37,136 bases of DNA, taken from assembly GCA_031963415.1 (NCBI GenBank), contig JASSUI010000003.1:1-37136 (forward strand), in the 5' to 3' direction. Below, one piece after another: positions 26,563 through 32,423 of this stretch (position 1 is the stretch's first letter; each line of letters opens with the position of its first letter). The notes beneath the pieces were generated by a model, which was not told where the DNA came from, did not search any database, and saw nothing but the letters and a program-made list of their open reading frames with translations. This DNA is from JASSUD01 sp031963415 (GTDB lineage: Bacteria; Pseudomonadota; Gammaproteobacteria; Burkholderiales; Burkholderiaceae). The position numbers and the translations under genes were made by a program.

Positions 26563-27327
26563 GTTGGACTGCAGGTATTCCATCACACGAAGATACATGC
26601 GAGGATACCATTTGTTATGGGGTTCTGCTATATTACATTGGGAACATATATATTCTGTGATATTCCTATAGTCCATATCCACGATGATCTTATGGAGGGT
26701 TGCAATGCCTATACCCTTGATACCATAGTTGTAGTCTGTACCCAATCCAATGGCTATGTCAAGGAAGTCTGTGTGTGTCCTTATACCATGTGCCATATAA
26801 TAGTCCTTACACGTGAGTGTTCTGTAAGTTAGTGGATGGATTATGGTCGTCTTGGGGTTGCCAAATAGGAATACATCTACATCTTCTGTGAGTATGTAGA
26901 TGTAGTTCTTACCACAGTACTTGTCTGCTTCCTTACTCCCTATACATCTGCTCCGGTCGATGGGGTATTTTCTCAACAGATGTCCCATGGTCTTGTCCCG
27001 TACATGGTCTCTGTCGTTGTAGGGTGTTCCGAGAAGCTGTCTCTCATCGTATAGAGCTCTCTTGAGCCTTGGGACTCCGGTACTATATATGAGATGGGAG
27101 TTTTTTAGAGAGGCATATGCACTTGCTAGTGCCTTTGCGCATGCCTTCGACCTCATACCTTGTCTCATATACATGAATACCAAAGAATCTACGTCTATGG
27201 CTATTATGTGGTCTCCTGTATAGTATCCTTTCCACGGTGCATTCTTGGATAGTATTTTGTAGTTGGACTTGGTTAGCCACTCCTTCTTGTGTATGTGCAT
27301 GAGCTTTTGATCATGGATTGGGGCCAT
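26557..27327 (-). CDS. FEN1/XPG-like structure-specific nuclease (256 aa)
   Basis: Family landmarks appear in order. HIIAIDVDSLVFMYMRQ is the N-terminal acidic strand, YSTGVPRLKRALYDERQ matches the VFDGxxPxLKxxxxxxR segment, SKEADKYCGKNYIYILTEDV then DVFLFG matches the E-A-D...TeDxDxLxFG internal motif, and FLDIAIGLGTDYNYGIKGIG matches LLGcDYxxxIxGIG with its helix-hairpin-helix. The acidic residues of both halves are largely kept, so activity is likely. Its role is flap or RNA-primer removal during replication, or repair. At 256 aa it lacks the PCNA-binding tail of cellular FEN1 (about 380 aa). The ATG is 27327 (or 27300). Confidence 0.85.
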   Translation of the reverse strand: MAPIHDQKLMHIHKKEWLTKSNYKILSKNAPWKGYYTGDHIIAIDVDSLVFMYMRQGMRSKACAKALASAYASLKNSHLIYSTGVPRLKRALYDERQLLGTPYNDRDHVRDKTMGHLLRKYPIDRSRCIGSKEADKYCGKNYIYILTEDVDVFLFGNPKTTIIHPLTYRTLTCKDYYMAHGIRTHTDFLDIAIGLGTDYNYGIKGIGIATLHKIIVDMDYRNITEYICSQCNIAEPHNKWYPRMYLRVMEYLQSNF

Positions 27328-27357
27328 CTTTTATCGCAGGAAAGGCCTGTTCAAAAC

Positions 27358-27519
27358 ATGCATAAAAACCTCGATAACGGTAAAAGACACAACGACAAAA
27401 ACAAGAGACGTTCACGTGGAACGCCACCACTGGAACTGCCACCCCATCCCACAGACATACGCGTCATACCTGGTCTGGAGCTTCTCAAACAAGAGTCTAG
27501 GCCTCCGAAGATTGTGTAG
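27358..27519 (+). CDS. Possible small basic protein (53 aa)
   Basis: In the 251-bp gap between the divergent starts at 27327 and 27579, a frame from ATG 27358 encodes a Lys/Arg/Asn-rich N-terminus (MHKNLDNGKRHNDKNKRRSR) and a Pro-rich C-terminus. Its codons show purine-first bias. No 3'-end motif follows before 27579, so it may instead be leader sequence of the Ser/Glu-rich gene. Nothing else is visible in this gap. Confidence 0.3.
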   Translation: MHKNLDNGKRHNDKNKRRSRGTPPLELPPHPTDIRVIPGLELLKQESRPPKIV

Positions 27520-27578
27520 TTTCCAAAAGACTGAGATAGAGGCCGAAATTCGTGAGCGGGCTCTTGGCTTAGGCAAAC

Positions 27579-28283
27579 ATGTCGTCTCGTAAATCCCAGA
27601 TCAAGGGTTCCCCTAGTAAGGGAATTCCTATTCGCCCTTCCAGCACAACCTTGTCCTCTTCTGCGTCCAAGAAGAAGCCTGTGAAGAGCAAGCGTGTGCA
27701 GTCATCTGAGTCGGAAAGTTCCTCATCCGAGTCCGAGTCTTCCTCTGAGTCCGAATCTCCGTCTGAGTCGGAAAGCTCCTCGGAAGAAGAAGTCGTGGTC
27801 AGGAAGCCCAAGAAGAAGTCCAAGGACAGTGGCAGCAGCAAGAAGAAGTCCAAGAAGGAGAAGGCACCCAAAGAACCCAAGATCAAGGAGATTCCTACGG
27901 TTGTTAAGGACAATACCTACGATGCTGCCTATGAGATCAGAGGTAGTCTCGATGGCATTGCTTCTTCGATCGGGAGCCTTGACACTACCAACGAGATTCT
28001 CAAGGAGATTGTCCTTGCTCTGTCCAACATCTCCGAGCACCTTGGTAGGATCTCTGAGCAGCAGCAACAGCTGCAACACCAAGAGAATGTCAAGGATAAG
28101 CTCGAGGAGTTGGACGATGTCATCGCATCCACCAACAAGCTCTTTCTCATCGGTCGCACAGATGGGTCTGAAAGCTTCCATGAACAGCTTGACACGGAGT
28201 CCTCTGTGGTCCGTTGCTCGTCTGTTAAGGAGATCACCCAGTTAGCCGTTGTAGATGCCCAAGAGTCGGTCAGCATCGAGTAG
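27579..28283 (+). CDS. Ser/Glu-rich acidic protein with coiled coil (234 aa)
   Basis: Residues 1-40 are basic and Ser/Lys-rich. Residues 42-72 are an almost pure Ser/Glu tract (SSESESSSSESESSSESES and further, nt 27700-27790), a likely casein-kinase-type phosphorylation site. Residues 75-100 are Lys-rich (RKPKKKSKDSGSSKKKSKKE), and 130-185 form an Ile/Leu-containing helix with a Gln run (EQQQQLQHQ) suggesting a coiled coil. The charge-block pattern resembles nucleolin-like or chromatin-like proteins and viral DNA-condensing proteins. It may package or organise the DNA with the similar acidic protein at 29547-30191. No enzymatic motif is seen. The start is the first ATG. Confidence 0.8.
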   Translation: MSSRKSQIKGSPSKGIPIRPSSTTLSSSASKKKPVKSKRVQSSESESSSSESESSSESESPSESESSSEEEVVVRKPKKKSKDSGSSKKKSKKEKAPKEPKIKEIPTVVKDNTYDAAYEIRGSLDGIASSIGSLDTTNEILKEIVLALSNISEHLGRISEQQQQLQHQENVKDKLEELDDVIASTNKLFLIGRTDGSESFHEQLDTESSVVRCSSVKEITQLAVVDAQESVSIE

Positions 28284-28297
28284 GCTAAATCTAGGTC

Positions 28298-28305
28298 TTT
28301 TAAAA
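28298..28305. terminator. Palindromic T4A4 3'-end signal in a 14-bp palindrome
   Basis: GTCTTTTAAAAGAC (28295-28308) is a perfect palindrome 12 bp after the stop at 28283 and is followed by TTGTCC. Confidence 0.6.
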
Positions 28306-28319
28306 GACTTGTCCATTGC

Positions 28320-28349
28320 CCAGAAGATTACCTGTGTTACATCTTCTGG
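28320..28349. other. Stem-loop before a 3'-end motif
   Basis: Arms CCAGAAGAT (28320-28328) and ATCTTCTGG (28341-28349) are perfect 9-bp complements around a 12-base loop. They are followed 1 bp later by T6A5, so on the plus strand they resemble a hairpin plus U-tract. Confidence 0.55.
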
Positions 28350-28350
28350 A

Positions 28351-28361
28351 TTTTTTAAAAA
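28351..28361. terminator. Palindromic T6A5 3'-end signal
   Basis: Second motif in the convergent gap 28283-28473. It probably serves the RPB1 C-terminal gene on the minus strand, with the 28298 copy serving the plus-strand gene. Confidence 0.68.
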
Positions 28362-28472
28362 CTCGTCTCATGTGCGCTAGGATCATGCACGTGGAATATG
28401 TGCCGGATCTATCCTGTCGCATCTCCATGGACCTTAGCAGCACCAGAGATTATGTCATGGCTAATAGCCCCT

Positions 28473-29486
28473 TCAAGGCTCGTCCTGTGGGGTGATCAAC
28501 CGGAATAATCTACTTCCGCTTCCTGTGTCCGGTTCTCTGCCTGTGATGATATCCGAGTACACAGATGAGTCCAGGCGGATGGAATGTCCCTTTGTCAGGA
28601 TCTCCTTGATATCTTCTTTGGGTCTCTCAAAGGAGATGGATGCAAGGAACCCTTTGTCTCTAAGCATGGGGTTGTTCTTCCTAAATGGGCTATATATACC
28701 CTTACATGTCATGAAATCTGCCATAAAAGAGGAACTCTCCTTGTTCTTAGATGCACGTAACATCTCGTTGTAGATGACATTTCGTGCAGCCTCTATACCA
28801 AAGTTCCTCTCCACGTCTTTGATGTCGGTGCTTGTGGTGTTGGGCATGTCTACGGCCCTCTCCATTGCCACTGCCTGTAGGTTGCTGCCAGAGGTTATAA
28901 TCTTGTCACCGATTATGGCACATGCATCCACACCGGGTGCTCCTATGTATTCATCTACGAGTTGTACTACATCGGATATCTCAACGGTACTAGATATGTG
29001 TATGTCGATGAGTCCCATAAAGTCGGGGGAAAAGTACGCTCTATAGTTCCTAAAAACGGTAGTAGCGATATGTTCAAGGGTGCGATGATCCTCGAGGAGC
29101 TTGCGATAGTCCAACTCCATGCGTATCACGATAAGATCCTCCATGGGAATATCCGTAGGTCCAGGTAGTATGTCAAGACTTCTTCCTATCTCATACCAAA
29201 AGTTGCCGTCCTCGGGTTGCTCCAAGATGGTGTTGGTGATACGTCTGACATAGTACTTGAGTTGTCTCCTGAGTATGTTACCAACGATTGTACCCGCCTT
29301 GTTAGATCTCATCAGGGCTATGTTCATGCTGCCACCATCGATCCCATCCATGATGTCTTGGGGGTTTTTGCCTGTGTTTGCTGAAGCAAGACCGGCATTA
29401 TGGAAAGAGCTGAGGCTATCTTGGGTGATGCTTGCTAGGATATTATGGGCCAATCTCAAGCCTATTTGCTCACCAGGTTCTGCCAT
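28473..29486 (-). CDS. RNA polymerase RPB1, C-terminal fragment (A''-like, 337 aa)
   Basis: The protein begins at the trigger-loop region: MAEPGEQIGLRLAHNILASI then TQDSLSSFHNAGLAS, equivalent to the universal EPGExxGxxAAQSIGEPxTQMTLxTFHxAG. It ends with the RPB1 C-terminal core: GAPGVDACAIIGDKIITSGSN then LQAVAMERAVDMPNT, and VERNFGIEAARNVIYNEM. The ATG at 29486 starts two codons before EPGE, and no RPB1-like sequence lies upstream. The N-terminal part of the subunit is a separate gene at 32424-34430. Together they give about 1,005 residues and lack most of the region between the bridge helix and the trigger loop. There is no C-terminal heptad repeat. Sequences at the join differ enough that an intron is unlikely. 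Confidence 0.95.
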   Translation of the reverse strand: MAEPGEQIGLRLAHNILASITQDSLSSFHNAGLASANTGKNPQDIMDGIDGGSMNIALMRSNKAGTIVGNILRRQLKYYVRRITNTILEQPEDGNFWYEIGRSLDILPGPTDIPMEDLIVIRMELDYRKLLEDHRTLEHIATTVFRNYRAYFSPDFMGLIDIHISSTVEISDVVQLVDEYIGAPGVDACAIIGDKIITSGSNLQAVAMERAVDMPNTTSTDIKDVERNFGIEAARNVIYNEMLRASKNKESSSFMADFMTCKGIYSPFRKNNPMLRDKGFLASISFERPKEDIKEILTKGHSIRLDSSVYSDIITGREPDTGSGSRLFRLITPQDEP

Positions 29487-29546
29487 GGCATTGTGAAGTA
29501 ACGGTTCTTCGTGAGATTTCGGGCCGCTCGTGCGCTTTCGATAACC

Positions 29547-30191
29547 ATGCCTAAGAAATCTAAACATATCAACCAAGAGAACCTGGCTATTGTGGCCTCC
29601 GATGCCGTTGCCGACCTGATGCATTCTCTGCTCACAGATGTTGTCACCAAGATCCATGAGGAGGGAGTCGCCAACGACATAGAACGTGTCATCCAGATCG
29701 TTGATGAGGTCAGTGGTGCAATCGGCGTCGAAGGCATCCGCTTAAGAAGAGCCAACGTAGAGCGACGCAACGTTGCCAGACGCAAGGCCAAGTCCTCCAA
29801 AGGCTCTTCTGCAAGCTCAGGATCTTCGAGTTCCATCTTGTGGATTGCTCATCCCAAGGACAAGAAGCTTGAATATACCAAGTCCATCGAGATCGGCAAG
29901 AGGTACATCCTCCGCAAGTCTGGCACCAACAAGGTGGTGGGTCTCCTTGACAAGAACAAGGTGGATGACAAGAAGTCCGGATACGGACTCAAGGATGACT
30001 CCACCACTGTTGTCAACTCGGCTGAGATGCTCATGCTCAAGGCCCGAGGTTTCGAGCTCGACAAGAAGATCAAGTCGCGCAAGGAAGAAGAATCCGACGA
30101 AGAAGAGTCTGACGAAGAAGAGTCCGACGAAGAAGAGTCCGACGAAGAAGAGTCCGACGAAGAAGTTGTTGTCAAGTCTCGCAGAAAGTAG
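29547..30191 (+). CDS. Basic/acidic protein with ESDEE repeats (214 aa)
   Basis: The ATG at 29547 is the first in frame; the divergent RPB1 fragment starts 60 bp away. The N-terminal 60 residues are helical (NLAIVASDAVADLMHSLLTD), then an Arg-rich segment (RRANVERRNVARRKAKSSK) and a Ser run. A central domain (SILWIAHPKDKKLEYTKSIE then IGKRYILRKSGTNKVVGLLD) looks folded. The C-terminus has five 15-bp repeats coding for EESDE and ends VVVKSRRK. The mixture of basic patches and an acidic tail suggests a DNA-binding or histone-chaperone-like protein, comparable with 27579-28283. No family is recognised. Confidence 0.82.
   Translation: MPKKSKHINQENLAIVASDAVADLMHSLLTDVVTKIHEEGVANDIERVIQIVDEVSGAIGVEGIRLRRANVERRNVARRKAKSSKGSSASSGSSSSILWIAHPKDKKLEYTKSIEIGKRYILRKSGTNKVVGLLDKNKVDDKKSGYGLKDDSTTVVNSAEMLMLKARGFELDKKIKSRKEEESDEEESDEEESDEEESDEEESDEEVVVKSRRK
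30087..30161 (+). repeat. Five tandem 15-bp repeats (GAAGAGTCCGACGAA)
   Basis: Units at 30087, 30102, 30117, 30132 and 30147 differ at few positions and encode EESDE in frame, so copy-number changes keep the reading frame. Confidence 0.9.
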
Positions 30192-30204
30192 GCTTCCAAG
30201 AGCC

Positions 30205-30214
30205 TTTTTAAAAA
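30205..30214. terminator. Palindromic T5A5 3'-end signal
   Basis: TTTTTAAAAACTAAAC lies 13 bp after the stop at 30191. Confidence 0.68.
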
Positions 30215-30313
30215 CTAAACTATGGCAAAATACAGGAGAAGTTTCGCCCTTCCCCTTTTGCATACGCCCTTATACCTATATACCAAAGGCCATAGATACC
30301 ATAGATACCCAAT

Positions 30314-30511
30314 ATGTCTGAGAGACACAGGATCTGCGAGGCTTGCGATAAGAGGAAATCTTTGCCCAAGTTCGAGGGAGACAATACCATATGCAGAAGA
30401 TGCATGGAGTCTATGCCCATAGATAGGGAGGTCACCATGAAAGACCTGCTCATCGCTCTCGACAAGATTAATACTTCTATCGTACAGCTGGTAGCCAGCA
30501 AAGCTTTTTAA
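30314..30511 (+). CDS. CX2CX15CX2C zinc-finger protein, short (65 aa)
   Basis: The finger has C8, C11, C27 and C30 (RICEACDKRKSLPKFEGDNT then ICRRCMES), the same spacing as the three other family members. Only a short helix (VTMKDLLIALDKINTSIVQL) follows instead of a long coiled coil. The ATG at 30314 is preceded by about 100 bp of pyrimidine-rich leader with a duplicated CATAGATACC. The stop codon lies inside the motif at 30505, which is shared with the convergent TFIIS-like gene. Confidence 0.78.
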   Translation: MSERHRICEACDKRKSLPKFEGDNTICRRCMESMPIDREVTMKDLLIALDKINTSIVQLVASKAF

Positions 30512-30514
30512 AAA
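30505..30514. terminator. Shared bidirectional T5A5 3'-end signal
   Basis: TTTTTAAAAATCGG contains the plus-strand stop (30509-30511) and lies 8 bp beyond the minus-strand stop at 30522. Confidence 0.72.
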
Positions 30515-30521
30515 TCGGATA

Positions 30522-30800
30522 CTATTTCTGGTTCCATGTGTTGCCACAGTTGTTACAGATGAAGTAGATGGTGGCACCTTCATCTGCAGATCTTGTTTGC
30601 TTCTCCATGTACGTTACCTTGTGTTGTTTGCATCTGGGACATTGGTAGACACTCTCTCTAGTGCTAGTTTCCGTGATCCGATCGCCGAGCCGAGAGAGTT
30701 CGTCTACGCTCTTGACACCACACCTAGTGAGATATCTGTTAAGCAGTTCTGGGTTTTTTTCTCCCAGGTATTGTATACACGCCTTAGTATATTCGTCCAT
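30522..30800 (-). CDS. TFIIS-like transcript-cleavage factor, zinc ribbon (92 aa)
   Basis: The C-terminal zinc ribbon is unmistakable: YQCPRCKQHKVTYMEKQTRS (C54, C57), then ADE and FICNNCGNTW (C82, C85). The catalytic acidic pair in QTRSADE (D73, E74), which promotes RNA cleavage in backtracked polymerase, is intact. The 50 residues before it form a short helix and have no full TFIIS central domain, so this is a minimal factor (cellular TFIIS is about 300 aa). The ATG at 30800 sits in a CATG shared with the plus-strand UDG start. An RPB9 role is the alternative, but the DE pair favours TFIIS. Confidence 0.92.
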   Translation of the reverse strand: MDEYTKACIQYLGEKNPELLNRYLTRCGVKSVDELSRLGDRITETSTRESVYQCPRCKQHKVTYMEKQTRSADEGATIYFICNNCGNTWNQK

Positions 30801-31479
30801 GCCTAAGAACCAGATGCCAAATATGGGATGGGATGTGCCCAAACCATGGAGAAAGTTCGCTAGATCAAATGCGGTGCTGATTGGTGATATCATGAGAACT
30901 CTAACCAATGTAGAGGATGTGGTGTACCCTCCTAGGGACCTAATCTTCGAGATGATGGACCACCTTGCACCCGAAGACATCAACGCCGTCATCGTTGGTC
31001 AGAACCCATATCCTGATGACAATGCAAGAGGTATACCCTTCGCATCAGCAAAAGGTCGCAACACAGCCTCTCTTGAAAACATGCGTAAGGAGTTACGGAG
31101 GGAGTATCCTTACCTGAATATACCAAGGAACATCAACAGACTCATCCATAGTTGGGTGAACCAGGGTGTGTTTATGGTTAACATGAGCCTAACTATTGGC
31201 AGTGGGAAAGACCCATTTACCTCGGACCACTCTGTCATATGGGAAGAGTTTGTAAGGGAGCTTGTAGAGTATATCATCCGTAAGAGACATGTACCGGTGA
31301 TACTCATGGGACATATGGCATGGGAGTTGGATGTCCCAGGCAGTCTTGCCATAAGAGTCCCACACCCAGTAGCAAGAGATGGTGGATTTGTTGGATGTGG
31401 TGTCTTTGGCAAATGTAATGCTGTGCTTGATGATAATCCAATCCTATGGGCTATAGAGGTTGGGGATTGCAACTTTTAA
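30799..31479 (+). CDS. Family-1 uracil-DNA glycosylase homologue with substituted active site (226 aa)
   Basis: Alignment to the UNG family is clear: INAVIVGQNPYP (family GQDPYH), RGIPFAS, NRLIHSWVNQGVFMVNMSLT, VPVILMGHMAW and PHPVARDGGFVGCGVFGKCN (family HPSPLSxxxxFFGCxHFxxxN). The catalytic Asp of GQDPYH is Asn (N69) and the following His is Pro. The second-motif His (H189) is kept. In poxviruses the UDG homologue D4 also serves as a polymerase processivity subunit, so a structural role here is plausible. Starts at 30814 and 30823 are also possible. The stop codon is inside the motif at 31474. Confidence 0.9.
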   Translation: MPKNQMPNMGWDVPKPWRKFARSNAVLIGDIMRTLTNVEDVVYPPRDLIFEMMDHLAPEDINAVIVGQNPYPDDNARGIPFASAKGRNTASLENMRKELRREYPYLNIPRNINRLIHSWVNQGVFMVNMSLTIGSGKDPFTSDHSVIWEEFVRELVEYIIRKRHVPVILMGHMAWELDVPGSLAIRVPHPVARDGGFVGCGVFGKCNAVLDDNPILWAIEVGDCNF

Positions 31480-31482
31480 AAA
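31474..31482. terminator. Shared bidirectional T4A5 3'-end signal
   Basis: TTTTAAAAACTTGGTCC contains the UDG stop (31477-31479) and serves the convergent primase gene ending at 31507. Confidence 0.7.
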
Positions 31483-31506
31483 CTTGGTCCACATACTTCT
31501 ATTGGT

Positions 31507-32373
31507 CTATCTCCTATATCTTCTACAGTACATCCTATTGCCAATCATGTAGGCATTCTCATGTTCGTGTACTCTTCTACATAGTTGGCAATAGCTCGGT
31601 CTGGTCCTGTCTAATATGGTCATGTCACCCATTCTCCTTCGCACCGTAAATGCACGAGTGTCCATGTACGTGGAGCCCTCCTCAGGGTTCATCTCATCCC
31701 ATCGGGGAATTCTGTAAACATGAGATGACAGAGCGAGAGCAACTATATCGTCCGTGTCAACCATTCTGCATCCAGACACATGACCTATGACCCCTTTGTG
31801 GAACAACTCTATGGGTGTTAGTTCAGACATTCCTCTCAGGTACTTCCATCGGTACTGCATATGCTTGGTACTTCCTTCCATACGGAACATCTGTGTACCT
31901 TTGTATACATCCAAATCTATGGCATCCACAACATATAGTACTCTTGTTGCCAAAATATGGCAGATGATGTTGGCAACCATATGACAACATCCGGAAGTAT
32001 CCATAGCCAAACCTGGGACAACTATATGGTGTGAGCATGATATATCATAGATAAACACCTCTTTGTCCCATGATGGGACCAAACATCTCATGATCCTGGA
32101 GATGGTCCTGACAACGTATCTCATGTCATCCTCGTCCTTGATCCAAGTATCTATGTCGAGACGGAACTTTTGGGGACCTTCCAGGATGACCTCGTTGAAG
32201 ACTCTTGACACTGGATGCATACGTGTGTATGCCTTATACATCTCTTGCAAGTTTTTATATATGTAGTATCTGGTGTCTCTCGTCCTCTGCTGAACGATGA
32301 TATCACCAGGCTGGTAGTTGTCCAGGGCTCTTTGTCTGCTTGGCACTTCAGGGTTGTTGAGATACCTATACAT
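31507..32373 (-). CDS. Stand-alone archaeo-eukaryotic primase (288 aa)
   Basis: Motif I is FRLDIDTW (D73 and D75 from ATG 32373), motif II is DISCSHHIVV (Ser-x-His), and motif III is AIDLDVYKGTQMFRMEGSTK, resembling the D..VY....lRm.gs.K pattern of viral AEP primases related to herpes UL52 and the vaccinia D5 N-terminal domain. The C-terminus has YCQLCRRVHEHE and MYCRR, a possible zinc-binding knuckle. It supplies the primase activity missing from the D5-like helicase. The first ATG is 32373; a GTG at 32427 overlaps the RPB1 stop and is less likely. There is no 3'-end motif between the RPB1 N-terminal gene and this one, so the two may be co-transcribed. Confidence 0.82.
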   Translation of the reverse strand: MYRYLNNPEVPSRQRALDNYQPGDIIVQQRTRDTRYYIYKNLQEMYKAYTRMHPVSRVFNEVILEGPQKFRLDIDTWIKDEDDMRYVVRTISRIMRCLVPSWDKEVFIYDISCSHHIVVPGLAMDTSGCCHMVANIICHILATRVLYVVDAIDLDVYKGTQMFRMEGSTKHMQYRWKYLRGMSELTPIELFHKGVIGHVSGCRMVDTDDIVALALSSHVYRIPRWDEMNPEEGSTYMDTRAFTVRRRMGDMTILDRTRPSYCQLCRRVHEHENAYMIGNRMYCRRYRR

Positions 32374-32423
32374 GATGCTTGAACGGGTGTCTGGGTCGTG
32401 GATCCTGCACCAGGATAGCACCT

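Noticed and set aside
28370..28495. 41-codon plus frame starting MCARIMHVEY
   Set aside because: It overlaps the 3' end of RPB1-C, has no 3'-end motif after it and shows no recognisable feature.
30222..30422. 66-codon plus frame starting MAKYRRSF
   Set aside because: It overlaps the zinc-finger gene at 30314 in another frame; the zinc-finger frame has a paralogue-supported Cys pattern.
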